A program made the translations under genes and the position numbers. The notes beneath the pieces were generated by a model. That model made no database searches. It had not been told where the DNA came from and saw nothing but the letters and a program-made list of their open reading frames with translations. A stretch of DNA of 51,865 nt from Bacillota bacterium (lineage in GTDB: Bacteria; Armatimonadota; HRBIN16): assembly GCA_023511455.1 (NCBI GenBank), contig JAIMBJ010000026.1, positions 1-51,865 on the forward strand, written 5' to 3'. This document shows positions 26,401 through 35,388 of the stretch, in pieces; the stretch's first letter is position 1, and every line of letters starts with the position of its first letter.

Positions 26401-29397
26401 ATGGCGCAACCAGTTGCAATCGCTTTGAACGACCATCCTCATCTCGGGCAGTTGTTTACCGCCGAGGAGAAGTTTAACCTGCTCTGGGTTTCCGTGCCCA
26501 GCTGGAGCGATAACGAGGGAGGATTCACGCTCACCTTGTGGGATTCGCCCCGGCGCAGGCGCCGTCTGGCGTCGCAGGCATTTACCGACATCCGCGATAA
26601 CAGCAGGGTCGCCCTGATTTTGCCGGAGCCGGTTCCGCCCGGCACCTACTACTGGGAGGTCTCCCAGCGTACGGGCGGCACGCGCGTGGGGCTTTACGCC
26701 CATCGGCTGGAGAGCGACTCTTCACAACCCGCCTATCTGGGCGATCGGCGTGACGCGCGTCTGCGCTTTTTGTTTGGGGTGCAGTATTCGCCGTATGTGG
26801 GGCAGGGCAAGCGACGTTCCTGGTGGTCACGCACCCGCCAAACGGCAGGTACACAGGGAAACTTTCCCCAATGGATTTGGTATCCCGAAACCCCTATCGC
26901 CGACAACGCCACACGCTTTTTCCGCAAGACCTTTGAGGTGCCCAAGCGCATTCGACGGGCAAGGGTGATTGTCACGGGCGATGATGCCTTCACCCTGTGG
27001 CTCAACGGGCGCGAGGTGGCGAAAGGCGGACAGCCCATGCTTCGTGATGTGGATGTCACTCGTCTGCTGAGACAGGGACGCAATGTGCTGGCGGCGTCGG
27101 TGTTCAACGCGGTTGCGCCCGCCGGATTGTTGCTGGAGCTGCGAATCGAAGACGTTGACGGGCGTGTGCAGCGGGTGTTCAGCGATAGCAGCTGGCGGTG
27201 CAGTACCCAGGAATCCCCCCGCTGGCAGGAGGTCGATTACAATCATTCGCGCTGGGCGCAGGCGGTGGTGCAGGGTGATGTGTTCGCCGGGCCATGGTAC
27301 GGCACCGGCAATATCGCGCGGTACTACCCGCATCCACGCCTGCAGGGCGCGCTGGAACCGCTGAAACGAGAGCCTCCGGCACGCGCGGAAGTGCGTGTGG
27401 AACGCGGCGCGCCCCGATTGTTTATCAACGGCAGAGAGGTCTTTCCGTTACTCGCATGGAGCAATGACCTGATCGAGTTCGCGCCCGACTTCACCCACGC
27501 CGGCATCGACCTCTTCCATCCCCATTACAACCTCGCCGATGGTTGGCGGGAGGACGGCAAGCACGATTGGAGCGGGTTCGTGAACCTGCTGTCGCGCCTG
27601 CTGGGTATCAACCCAAAGGCGTACTTTCTGATACGGCTGGGTGTGTTTGCACCGGAGTGGTGGAAAGCGAAGCATCCTCAGGAGCTGATTGGCTACGCTT
27701 GTGAACTCGATGAGCGGCAGGGCGAGTTTGGAGGGGTGCGGCATCCGTCTTTTGCCTCGGAGGTGTGTCGACGCGATACCGAGGCGGTGCTGCGTCACTT
27801 TCTGCGCTTTGTAGAGCGCAATCCCCTGCGCAGTCGCGTCATCGGCTATCAGATAGCCAACGGTATCTATGGGGAATGGCACTACTTTGGGGCGCGCTAC
27901 CTGCCTGATACCAGCCTGCCGATGCAACGCGCGTGCGGCGTTGTTCCCGACGCCAGAGCCCGGATGCACGCTTCATTGGGGCTGTTCCGTGACCCGACGA
28001 CAGAGGCGGAGGTCATCCGCTACTACCAGCGCTTCCATGACGTTTGCGCCGATACCATCCTGACCTTCGCGCAGGTGGTGAAGCAAGAAACACGCGGCAG
28101 GGTGCTGTGCGCTGCGTTCTATGCCTATCTGCTGGAGAACCTGTGGATACAGGAGGGTGGTCACCTCGCACCGCAAAAGGTATTGACAAGCCCATACCTC
28201 GATTTTGTCGCGTGCCCCTATGCCTATCAGGGAGACGCGCGCGATGGCGCGGGCAACTGGTTGGGACGCTCGCGAGGCTTGTCGGGTGATGGGGGGTATC
28301 GTGTGCTACTAGAGAGCATCCAGCGGCATGGCAAGCTCTACTTCGCGGAGATAGACCCCAGCACCTGCCTGGAAACACAGCCCGAGCAGATGGGCAACGG
28401 CGGTGTTGGCAGCGAGACGCTGCGGGGCAGTCGGCTCATCCTGCGGCGCGACCTGGCGCATATGACGGCGCAGGGCAACGCTGGGTGGCTTTTCGATATC
28501 GGTCCGGGTTGGTTTGCGGAAAGGGAGTTTCTGGAAGAGATTCGCGCTTTCGTGCAGCTGGGCAGGGAACGTGTCCGCTGGAACCTGCAGTCCTCCGCGC
28601 AGGTGGTGGCGGTGTTTCAGCCCGAGAGCTTCTTTTTCACCGCGCACTGGAAAACTGCCACGGGGGAAGGCGAGTTCGACCTGTTCGGAGACTATTTCCT
28701 CAACAGGCAATCCCGCGCTATCCATCGGCTTGGTGCGCCGGTGGACTTTCTGGACATCAATGACCTGAATCCAGGCGACGCGAGGCGGTACCGGCTGTTT
28801 CTGCTGTGCAACTGTTTCACCTTGAACGATGAGCAGGTGGAGAAGTTGCGCCGTCTTTTTGCGCAAAGCGGTGCGACGGTGGTCTGGTTCTACGCGCCCG
28901 GATATGTTTGCCCAGAGGGTAGTTCGGTGGAGCGTATGAGCCGTTTGACAGGGTTTTCCCTGCGCCTGTTGCCTGGAGCGGGAGGCATGCTGATCGAAGC
29001 GGATGGGAGAACGTTTGGTTTGCCGGGGGTACATCAGCCCCGCTTTGTGGTGGAAGATGCCTCCGCTGAGCAGTTAGGGCGCTGGCAAGATGGTAGCGGT
29101 GTGACTTTTGCTCGCAAGCAGGTAGACGGGTTTACCTCCGTGTATGTGGGCACTGCGCCCGTGCCTGCGGAGATTCTTCGTTCTTTAGCGCAGGAGGCGG
29201 GGGTACGTTTGTGGACCAGTCAGCCCGACATCGTTTACGCCTGCACGGATGCTGTCTCCGTCACCGCCACGTCCGATGGGGAAAGAGAAATCCAACTCCC
29301 CAAACCCATGCGTTTATGGCAAAACGACTCCAGCAGGCAAACCGTCTTCCGCCTGAAGATGCGCGAAGGGGAGACGGCGGTGTTCATCGCGTCGTGA
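26401..29397 (+). CDS. Glycoside hydrolase-like protein, rhamnosidase-type N-domain plus GH42-like barrel
   Basis: A 998-residue protein starting at ATG 26401 with GGAGG 8 nt upstream and no signal peptide. Around residues 160-290, WIWYPETPIADNATRFFRKT and GDDAFTLWLNGREV match the jelly-roll found at the N-terminus of alpha-L-rhamnosidases. A barrel of about residues 335-770 resembles GH42 beta-galactosidases, with candidate catalytic glutamates E492 (GIYGEWHYFG) and E650 (YFAEIDPST). A later segment (FLLCNCFTLNDEQVEKLRR) resembles the trimerisation domain. Likely substrate is a plant or microbial glycan; the assignment is to clan level only. Last gene of the 24092-29397 cluster. Confidence 0.75.
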   Translation: MAQPVAIALNDHPHLGQLFTAEEKFNLLWVSVPSWSDNEGGFTLTLWDSPRRRRRLASQAFTDIRDNSRVALILPEPVPPGTYYWEVSQRTGGTRVGLYAHRLESDSSQPAYLGDRRDARLRFLFGVQYSPYVGQGKRRSWWSRTRQTAGTQGNFPQWIWYPETPIADNATRFFRKTFEVPKRIRRARVIVTGDDAFTLWLNGREVAKGGQPMLRDVDVTRLLRQGRNVLAASVFNAVAPAGLLLELRIEDVDGRVQRVFSDSSWRCSTQESPRWQEVDYNHSRWAQAVVQGDVFAGPWYGTGNIARYYPHPRLQGALEPLKREPPARAEVRVERGAPRLFINGREVFPLLAWSNDLIEFAPDFTHAGIDLFHPHYNLADGWREDGKHDWSGFVNLLSRLLGINPKAYFLIRLGVFAPEWWKAKHPQELIGYACELDERQGEFGGVRHPSFASEVCRRDTEAVLRHFLRFVERNPLRSRVIGYQIANGIYGEWHYFGARYLPDTSLPMQRACGVVPDARARMHASLGLFRDPTTEAEVIRYYQRFHDVCADTILTFAQVVKQETRGRVLCAAFYAYLLENLWIQEGGHLAPQKVLTSPYLDFVACPYAYQGDARDGAGNWLGRSRGLSGDGGYRVLLESIQRHGKLYFAEIDPSTCLETQPEQMGNGGVGSETLRGSRLILRRDLAHMTAQGNAGWLFDIGPGWFAEREFLEEIRAFVQLGRERVRWNLQSSAQVVAVFQPESFFFTAHWKTATGEGEFDLFGDYFLNRQSRAIHRLGAPVDFLDINDLNPGDARRYRLFLLCNCFTLNDEQVEKLRRLFAQSGATVVWFYAPGYVCPEGSSVERMSRLTGFSLRLLPGAGGMLIEADGRTFGLPGVHQPRFVVEDASAEQLGRWQDGSGVTFARKQVDGFTSVYVGTAPVPAEILRSLAQEAGVRLWTSQPDIVYACTDAVSVTATSDGEREIQLPKPMRLWQNDSSRQTVFRLKMREGETAVFIAS

Positions 29398-29464
29398 GCG
29401 GTCACAAACGGCTTCGTGCATTTTCTGAAAATTTTGGTGAAAAAATTACTGGAATCCCTTCCTG

Positions 29465-29480
29465 TGGCACGATTCTTGCA
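29465..29480 (+). promoter_or_regulatory. Sigma-54 (-24/-12) promoter
   Basis: TGGCACG-ATTC-TTGCA matches the full sigma-54 consensus, with GG at 29466-29467 and GC at 29478-29479 separated by exactly 10 bp. Transcription would begin near 29491, about 49 nt before the start at 29540. The upstream DNA is AT-rich (29415-29455), suitable for a bent activator loop. The dependent gene would need an AAA+ activator, not seen in this window. Confidence 0.75.
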
Positions 29481-29539
29481 TCGAAATAATTACGGGAGTG
29501 TTAATCTCCCATTACACTCGGAAAGGAGGGTTTTTGGTT

Positions 29540-30943
29540 ATGCAACGCACCTTTGCGGGTATCGTGTTCGCTGTATGTGCCACTCTGCTGATGTGTCAGG
29601 GAGAGGTTCAGGCACAGGCTCTCAACATGGACCTCGTGGGAAGCTACAATACCCCAGGGGAAGCGATCGGAGTGGTGGTGTCTGGTTCGCTGGCGTATGT
29701 CGCCGATGAAGGCGGTGGGTTCCGCATCATCGATGTATCCAATCCTGCTGCTCCTCAGCAAAGAGGGGCTTTGCAGACCGCGGGGGTCGCTCAGGATGTG
29801 GCTGTGTCCGGCAACTATGCGTACCTGGCGGCGGCAGGCGCAGGCTTGCGCATCATCGACATCACCAATCCCGCAAGTCCTCGGGAGGTAGGCGCCTTCG
29901 ACACCCCGGAGTTTGCCTACGAGGTGGCCGTCGTCGGCTCGGTGGCTATGGTCGCGGATGGAAATGGCGGCTTGCGGATTATCGACGTATCGAACCCCGC
30001 CGCCCCGCGTCAGATTGCCACACTGGGAGGTTCCATCCGCGCTATAGCCGTATCGGGTTCGCTGGCGTATTTGGCAGCTACGAGCGCAGGACTGCGCATC
30101 GTGGACATCTCTGACCCTGCCAACCCTCAGGTGGTCTCCACACTGAACGTTGGCTATGCATACGATGTTGCCGTGCTTGGCAACGTAGTCTATGTTGCCA
30201 GCTGGTATGCAGGCATACGCATTGTGGACGTGTCCAATCCTGCCAGTCCGCGCGTTGTGCAGACTATCAACACGCCAGAAAACGTCTGGGAGCTGCACGC
30301 GACTGGTCGCTTTGTGTATGCTGCAGCTGGGGCGTCCGGCGTGCGCATGTACGACGTGAGCAACCCGTCTGCGCCGGTAGAAGCAGGCTATTACAACACG
30401 CCGGGCTGGGCAGAAGGCGTGTTCGCTGTCAGCAGGTATGTATACGTTGGCGATAACGCGCCCGGGCTGCTGGTGTTGCGCTACACGGGTGTCATGGACT
30501 TCTCGGTGCGCGGGCAGGTTACGCTTGGCGACTATGGAGCCAGCCCGCAGGGGGTGCAGGTGCAGGTCGAGCTGCGACAGGGCGGTTCCGTCGTGCGTCA
30601 GGAGACCGTGACGCTGGACAGCAACGGCGGATACGTCCTAGCGGAAGTGCCACAAGGCACGTACGATATCGCCTTCAAAGCCAGCCACTGGCTGCGGCGG
30701 GTGCTGACCGGGGTCGTGGTCGATAATGACCTGACCGGCGTGGACGTCGTGCTGGTGAACGGCGACGTGGACGGCGACAACGAGGTCACCCTGCTCGACT
30801 TCGGGCGGCTGGTCGCCGCGTTCGGTTCCATTCCCGGCGATGCCAACTGGGATGCTGACGCCGACCTGGACGGCGATGACGAGGTTACCCTGCTGGACTT
30901 CGGTATTCTGGTGCGTAACTTCGGCGAGCTGGGTGACGAGTAG
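29540..30943 (+). CDS. Secreted LVIVD-repeat propeller with C-terminal dockerin-like module
   Basis: ATG 29540 with GGAGG upstream starts a 467-residue protein with signal peptide (FAGIVFAVCATLLMCQG). Residues 30-310 hold about seven LVIVD-type beta-propeller repeats of the form GLRIIDVSNPAAPRxxG...VAVSGxLAYLA. A carboxypeptidase-regulatory-like beta domain follows (VRGQVTLGDYGASPQGVQV, then EVPQGTYDIAFKA). The C-terminus carries two calcium loops (GDVDGDNEVTLLDF and DLDGDDEVTLLDF), nearly the same module found N-terminally in the protein at 412. It is single-gene and apparently sigma-54-dependent. A surface or matrix role is likely; no cohesin was seen. Confidence 0.88.
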   Translation: MQRTFAGIVFAVCATLLMCQGEVQAQALNMDLVGSYNTPGEAIGVVVSGSLAYVADEGGGFRIIDVSNPAAPQQRGALQTAGVAQDVAVSGNYAYLAAAGAGLRIIDITNPASPREVGAFDTPEFAYEVAVVGSVAMVADGNGGLRIIDVSNPAAPRQIATLGGSIRAIAVSGSLAYLAATSAGLRIVDISDPANPQVVSTLNVGYAYDVAVLGNVVYVASWYAGIRIVDVSNPASPRVVQTINTPENVWELHATGRFVYAAAGASGVRMYDVSNPSAPVEAGYYNTPGWAEGVFAVSRYVYVGDNAPGLLVLRYTGVMDFSVRGQVTLGDYGASPQGVQVQVELRQGGSVVRQETVTLDSNGGYVLAEVPQGTYDIAFKASHWLRRVLTGVVVDNDLTGVDVVLVNGDVDGDNEVTLLDFGRLVAAFGSIPGDANWDADADLDGDDEVTLLDFGILVRNFGELGDE

Positions 30944-30956
30944 CCTCCTCGGTTTT

Positions 30957-30984
30957 CCCCCTCCCTCCGCACAGGGGGGAGGGG
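30957..30984 (+). terminator. GC-rich hairpin after the LVIVD/dockerin-like gene
   Basis: CCCCCTCCCTCC (30957-30968) pairs with GGGGGGAGGGG (30974-30984) around a short GCACA loop, 14 nt past the stop. No long T run follows, so this may slow polymerase or protect the 3' end rather than terminate by itself. Confidence 0.5.
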
Positions 30985-31020
30985 TCTTCGCATAAAGCAG
31001 GATTTTTCAAAACCCTTCGC

Positions 31021-31112
31021 GAATTCGTTCTCAAACGACGCCGAAATACTACCCAAAAATCGTTTTATTGGGGTAAAATATTTTCGGCTTTTGCGATTGT
31101 GAATTCGTTCAC
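31021..31112 (+). promoter_or_regulatory. nuo leader: repeated GAATTCGTTC, UUCG hairpin, possible -10
   Basis: GAATTCGTTC occurs at 31021-31030 and again at 31101-31110. The second copy lies in the perfect inverted repeat GTGAA-TTCG-TTCAC (31099-31112), which in RNA would be a UUCG tetraloop hairpin 17 nt before nuoA. TAAAAT at 31074-31079 is a candidate -10 box, but no clear -35 was found. The duplicated site may be a regulator target. Confidence 0.4.
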
Positions 31113-31129
31113 GTGGCGAAGGGAACGAC

Positions 31130-31600
31130 ATGATGCTTAACACGTATATCCCTGTGCTGGTTTTAGCAGTGCTGGCAGCGGTGTTGGCTGTGGGCATGGT
31201 GGTGCTTTCTTTCCTGCTGGGTCCGAAGCGACCGGACGCCCGCAAAGTGTCTGCCTACGAGTGTGGCGTGACCCCTGTCGGCTCCGCACGCGAGCGGTTC
31301 CCCGTGAAGTTCTTTCTGGTGGCGATGTTATTCATTATTTTCGACGTGGAGACCATCTTCCTCTATCCATGGGCGGTTATCTTCAAGGACGCGCCGAAAT
31401 CGGTGCAGCTGTTTAACCTGATGGAGATGGGCGTCTTTATCGCTATTCTTTTCGTCGGCTACTTCTACATGCTGGGCACGCGCGCGCTGGAGTGGGAAGA
31501 GTCCGAGCGGGCGCAACCGCGGCGCGTGAATCTCAGCGCAGTCGCCCAGCGACTGGACGCCACTGCGACCTCGCGGGAGGAAGTGGCGTTGCCCAATTGA
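31130..31600 (+). CDS. nuoA: NADH-quinone oxidoreductase subunit A
   Basis: A 156-residue membrane subunit with three hydrophobic helices. Signature elements are [36 protein letters not shown], whose acidic residues near [12 protein letters not shown] line the quinone/proton path, and a C-terminal helix [16 protein letters not shown]. The tail after about residue 125 is longer than in E. coli. The start is ATG 31130 or the adjacent ATG 31133. It is first gene of the complex I operon, but the following gene is nuoC, not nuoB. Confidence 0.95.
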   Translation: MMLNTYIPVLVLAVLAAVLAVGMVVLSFLLGPKRPDARKVSAYECGVTPVGSARERFPVKFFLVAMLFIIFDVETIFLYPWAVIFKDAPKSVQLFNLMEMGVFIAILFVGYFYMLGTRALEWEESERAQPRRVNLSAVAQRLDATATSREEVALPN

Positions 31601-31610
31601 GGAGGAAACC

Positions 31611-32198
31611 ATGAGCCAAACCAGCGCACAGGAGATGACCGAGCGGACAGACGTGTTGCTTCTTCGGGAGCGGTTCCCGCAGGCGATACAGGAGGTATAT
31701 TCCTTCCGCGGCGATACGTGGGTGGTTGTAGACAAAGCCTATCTGTTGGAAGTCTGTCGCTTTTTGCGCGATGACCCCGAACTCAGCTATCGGTTTCTCT
31801 CCGACGTAGTGGGTATTGACCAGCTGGGCAGGCGCGAGCCGCGCTTCGAAGTGGTATACAACCTGTATTCGTTCCGCACGTTCACGCGGTTGTTTCTGAA
31901 GGTGCGTGTGAATGAAAACGAAACCATCCCGTCGGTGACGGGTATCTACCCGGGCGCAAACTTTCCGGAACGTGAAGTGTACGACATGTTTGGCATTGTG
32001 TTCGAAGGGCACCCTGACCTGCGGCGCATCCTGATGCCGGATGATTGGGTAGGGCATCCCCTGCGCAAGGACTTTCCGCTGGGCGGTGAAGAGGTGGTCT
32101 TCGACCGCGGCACGCTGGGACCGTCTATCGCGGAAGTGCAGACCCCGCATCCCGGAGAGTCCTTCTTTGGGAAAACAGGACTGTCCAGCAGGGAGTAA
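31611..32198 (+). CDS. nuoC: NADH-quinone oxidoreductase subunit C
   Basis: A 195-residue 30-kDa-type subunit of the peripheral arm, with GAGGAGG before ATG 31611. Recognisable segments are [27 protein letters not shown] and the signature [32 protein letters not shown]. It is separate from nuoD rather than fused. It starts 10 bp after nuoA, leaving no room for nuoB, which normally sits here. Confidence 0.96.
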   Translation: MSQTSAQEMTERTDVLLLRERFPQAIQEVYSFRGDTWVVVDKAYLLEVCRFLRDDPELSYRFLSDVVGIDQLGRREPRFEVVYNLYSFRTFTRLFLKVRVNENETIPSVTGIYPGANFPEREVYDMFGIVFEGHPDLRRILMPDDWVGHPLRKDFPLGGEEVVFDRGTLGPSIAEVQTPHPGESFFGKTGLSSRE

Positions 32199-32213
32199 CA
32201 GGTGGAGGCAAGC

Positions 32214-33422
32214 ATGAGCATTACGCCAGAGCAGATGGAGATATTACCCGGCGCCGCCGAAGGCACGATGATTATCAATATGGGCCCACAACACCCCAGC
32301 ACGCACGGGGTGTTGCGACTGGTGGTGGAACTGGAAGGCGAGACCATAGTCAACGTGGTGCCCCACATTGGCTATCTGCATACAGGAATTGAGAAGACCT
32401 GCGAATACGAACAGTATCAGAAGTGCATCCCGCTGGTGGAGCGGATGGACTACCTCTCGGCGATGAACAACTCGCTGGCGTTCGTGCTGTCGGTGGAGAA
32501 GCTGCTGGACATCGAGGTTCCGCCGCGCGGGGTGTGGATGCGCATGATTTTCAGCGAACTGCAACGCATCGCCAGCCACCTGGTGTGGCTGGGCACGCAC
32601 GCGCTGGACATCGGCGCGATGACGCCGTTCTTCTACTGCTTCCGCGAGCGCGAACGGATTCTGGACATGTTCGAGCATCTCTCTGGCGTGCGCATGTTCC
32701 CGTCGTGGATTCAGGTCGGCGGCTGGCGTGCGGATATGCCAGAGGGTCTGCTGGAGAAAATCGCGGCGTTTGTGGAAGATTTTCCTTCTAAAGTGGACGA
32801 CTATGAGGGGCTGCTCAGAGAGAACCCGATTTGGATCGAGCGCACGCGCAACATCGGCATCATCACGGTGGACGAGTGTATCGCATTAGGCATCAACGGA
32901 CCTATCCTGCGCGGCAGCGGTTACGCCTATGACATCCGCAAAGCGAACCCGTATCTCTACTATGACCAGGTGGAGTTCGACATCCCGACAGGTACCGTGG
33001 GCGATGTGTATGACCGCTTCCTGGTGCGGCTGGAAGAGATGCGTCAAGCCACGCGCATCATCAAGCAGTGCCTGGAGCGCATCCCGGAGGGACCTGTCAG
33101 CAGCGACGACCGCAAGGTGGTTCCACCGCCACGCGAAGAGCTCGACAACAGCATGGAGTCTCTGATTCACCACTTCAAGCTGTGGACGGAGGGCTTTCGT
33201 CCACCAGAGGGCGAGGCTTACGTGCCCATCGAGGGACCCAAAGGCGAAATCGGCTACTATGTGGTGAGCGATGGCAGCAACCGCCCGTGGCGGGTCAAAA
33301 CGCGACCACCTTGCTTCATGAACTTGCAGGCGCTACCGCTGATGAGCAAGGGACACATGGTAGCGGACATCGTGGCAATCATCGGAAGCATCGATATCGT
33401 GTTGGGGGAGATCGACCGATGA
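32214..33422 (+). CDS. nuoD: NADH-quinone oxidoreductase subunit D (49-kDa)
   Basis: ATG 32214 follows GGTGGAGG by 5-6 nt; an earlier GTG at 32202 would overlap that site. The 402-residue protein contains the quinone-pocket region MGPQHPSTHGVLRL, GYLHTGIEKTCEYEQYQKCIPLVERMDYLS, and the C-terminal DIVAIIGSIDIVLGEIDR. It forms the quinone site together with NuoB, which is not encoded in this operon. The stop overlaps the nuoE start by 4 bp. Confidence 0.97.
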   Translation: MSITPEQMEILPGAAEGTMIINMGPQHPSTHGVLRLVVELEGETIVNVVPHIGYLHTGIEKTCEYEQYQKCIPLVERMDYLSAMNNSLAFVLSVEKLLDIEVPPRGVWMRMIFSELQRIASHLVWLGTHALDIGAMTPFFYCFRERERILDMFEHLSGVRMFPSWIQVGGWRADMPEGLLEKIAAFVEDFPSKVDDYEGLLRENPIWIERTRNIGIITVDECIALGINGPILRGSGYAYDIRKANPYLYYDQVEFDIPTGTVGDVYDRFLVRLEEMRQATRIIKQCLERIPEGPVSSDDRKVVPPPREELDNSMESLIHHFKLWTEGFRPPEGEAYVPIEGPKGEIGYYVVSDGSNRPWRVKTRPPCFMNLQALPLMSKGHMVADIVAIIGSIDIVLGEIDR

Positions 33423-34087
33423 GCGAGCGGATTCAGCTGAGCGACTATCCGCGCGTGCGACGCATCGATGAGAAAAAGCCACCCGAACTGCGCTTCTCCC
33501 CGCAAGCTGTGGAGGAGCTGGAACGCATCAAGCAGCATTACCCGACAAAGCGGGCGGCGATGTTACCCGCGCTTTGGATTGCCCAGCGGGAGTATGGCGG
33601 CTACCTACCGCCAGAAGCGTTGATGGAGGTCGCATACCGCCTGGGTACGTCATACGCGGTGGTCGAGGGGGTAGCATCGTTTTATACCATGTATAACAAA
33701 CGTCCCGTCGGGCGGGTGATGCTGGAGGTATGCACCAATCTGACCTGTTCCATCTGCGGAGGCTATGAAGTTCTGCGCTATCTGGAACAGAAGCTGGGCA
33801 TTCGTGTAGGCGAGACCACGCCGGATGGGCAGTTCACGTTGACAGAGGTAGAGTGCCTGAACGATTGCGGCAACGCCCCCGTGATGCAGGTGGGCAATCG
33901 CTATGTTGGCAATCTCACCCCCGAGAAGATCGATGCCTTGCTGGAAGAGCTGAAACAGACTGACCAGCACACAGTAGTGCAGCTGGCGGATACCGTCGTG
34001 CAGTGTCATCTATCGGAGAGCGACCGCCAGGCGATTGCCGAAGCGCTGGCGAAAAGCAGTGTCTCGCAGGAGGTAGACAATGGGTGA
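33419..34087 (+). CDS. nuoE: NADH-quinone oxidoreductase subunit E (N1a cluster)
   Basis: ATG 33419 overlaps the nuoD stop. The 222-residue thioredoxin-like subunit has the [2Fe-2S] ligands C105, C110, C146 and C150 (CTNLTC and CLNDC). An N-terminal helical region (FSPQAVEELERIKQHYP) and the segment VASFYTMYNKRPVGR are standard. About 40 residues at the C-terminus, after the conserved fold, form an uncommon extension. It is coupled to nuoF, whose start lies 8 bp inside its end. Confidence 0.96.
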   Translation: MSERIQLSDYPRVRRIDEKKPPELRFSPQAVEELERIKQHYPTKRAAMLPALWIAQREYGGYLPPEALMEVAYRLGTSYAVVEGVASFYTMYNKRPVGRVMLEVCTNLTCSICGGYEVLRYLEQKLGIRVGETTPDGQFTLTEVECLNDCGNAPVMQVGNRYVGNLTPEKIDALLEELKQTDQHTVVQLADTVVQCHLSESDRQAIAEALAKSSVSQEVDNG

Positions 34088-35369
34088 GTTAAGGGTATTA
34101 TTCCAGCACAGGGACGTTCCTGGTATCGAAACTCTCGCTGTTTATGAACAGCACGGTGGCTACAGCGCGTTGCGCAAGGCGTTGGGGATGACCCGTCAGC
34201 AGGTAATCGATGAGGTGAAGGCGTCTGGCGTGCGCGGGCGAGGCGGTGCTGGCTTCCCCGCATGGATTAAGTGGAACGGCATCCCGAAGGACGAGCGACA
34301 GCCTCACTACGTGCTGTGCAACGCCGACGAAGGCGAGCCGGGCACCTTCAAAGACCGCGAGCTGATGATGCGCCTGCCGCACCAGCTCATCGAAGGCATG
34401 ATTATCGCTGGCTACGCCACACTGGCGAAGGTCGGCTACATCTACATTCGTGGGGAGTACACCGAGCCTGCCCGCGCGATGCGCCGCGCCATCGATGAGG
34501 CATATCAGGCGGGCTATCTGGGCAAAAATATTCTGGGCAGCGGTGTGGATTACGACCTGTACATCCACATGGGCGCAGGATCGTACGAGTGCGGTGAAGA
34601 GTCAGCCATGATGAGTTCGCTGATGGGCGAGCGGGGTCAGCCGCGCCTGAAGTTTCCCCACGCGCCCCTGCCCACCATCGCGGGCTTGTGGGACTGCCCG
34701 ACCTTGATAAACAATGTGGAGACCCTGTCCTGCGTCCCTGCCATCATCCGCAACGGCGGTGCGTGGTATGCGTCGATGGGCACCGAGAAAAGCACCGGCA
34801 CCAAAATCTTCTCGGTGAGTGGACACGTGAACAAGCCGGGCAACTACGAGGTGGAGATGGGCACACCGCTGATGGAGCTGCTGGAGCTGGCGGGCGGCGT
34901 GAAGGGCAAGCTGAAGGCGGTCATTCCGGGCGGTTCGTCAGTGCCCATTCTGCCTGCGGAAAAGTGCGACGTGAACCTGGATTACGAGTCGTTGCAGGCG
35001 GCGGGCACGATGCTGGGGTCTGGCGGCTTCATGGTGCTGAACGATACCGTCTGCATCGTCCGCTTCATGCGCCGTACCGCCGCGTTTTACGCGCACGAGT
35101 CCTGTGGAAAGTGCACGCCCTGTCGCGAAGGCACGCGGTGGATGGTGAAGATTTTCGACCGCATCCTGGCAGGCGGCGGGCGGATGGAGGATATCGACTT
35201 ACTGCTGGACATCTGTGACCAGATCGACGGGCGCAGTTATTGCGGGCTGGGTGACGCCGCGGCGTGGCCAATCCGCGCCAGCATCAAGCATTATCGGCAC
35301 GAATACGAGTATTACATCCAGCATGGGCATTCCATCGTGGAGGCACAGGCGCAAGCTATCGCCGTGTAG
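34080..35369 (+). CDS. nuoF: NADH-quinone oxidoreductase subunit F (FMN, NADH site)
   Basis: A 429-residue subunit with GGAGG before ATG 34080. The FMN/NADH fold shows GRGGAGFPAWIKW and CNADEGEPGTFKDRE, then GAGSYECGEESAMMSSLMGERG. The [4Fe-4S] N3 ligands are C342, C345, C348 and C388 (SCGKCTPCREGTRW and YCGLGD). It oxidises NADH and passes electrons to NuoG. It overlaps nuoE, consistent with stoichiometric synthesis of the dehydrogenase module. Confidence 0.97.
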   Translation: MGELRVLFQHRDVPGIETLAVYEQHGGYSALRKALGMTRQQVIDEVKASGVRGRGGAGFPAWIKWNGIPKDERQPHYVLCNADEGEPGTFKDRELMMRLPHQLIEGMIIAGYATLAKVGYIYIRGEYTEPARAMRRAIDEAYQAGYLGKNILGSGVDYDLYIHMGAGSYECGEESAMMSSLMGERGQPRLKFPHAPLPTIAGLWDCPTLINNVETLSCVPAIIRNGGAWYASMGTEKSTGTKIFSVSGHVNKPGNYEVEMGTPLMELLELAGGVKGKLKAVIPGGSSVPILPAEKCDVNLDYESLQAAGTMLGSGGFMVLNDTVCIVRFMRRTAAFYAHESCGKCTPCREGTRWMVKIFDRILAGGGRMEDIDLLLDICDQIDGRSYCGLGDAAAWPIRASIKHYRHEYEYYIQHGHSIVEAQAQAIAV

Positions 35370-35388
35370 GGAGGCAAGTCGGGCAACT

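Noticed and set aside
29640-30480. Tandem repeats suggesting a CRISPR or satellite array
   Set aside because: The periodicity is at protein level (LVIVD propeller blades); the DNA repeats are imperfect and in frame.
33068-33418. Extended nuoE start within nuoD
   Set aside because: The upstream part is an out-of-frame reading of nuoD; NuoE homology begins at ATG 33419, which overlaps the nuoD stop in normal operon fashion.
35215-35388. Extended nuoG start within nuoF
   Set aside because: The conserved NuoG N-terminus begins at ATG 35389; the added residues are a frame-shifted reading of nuoF.
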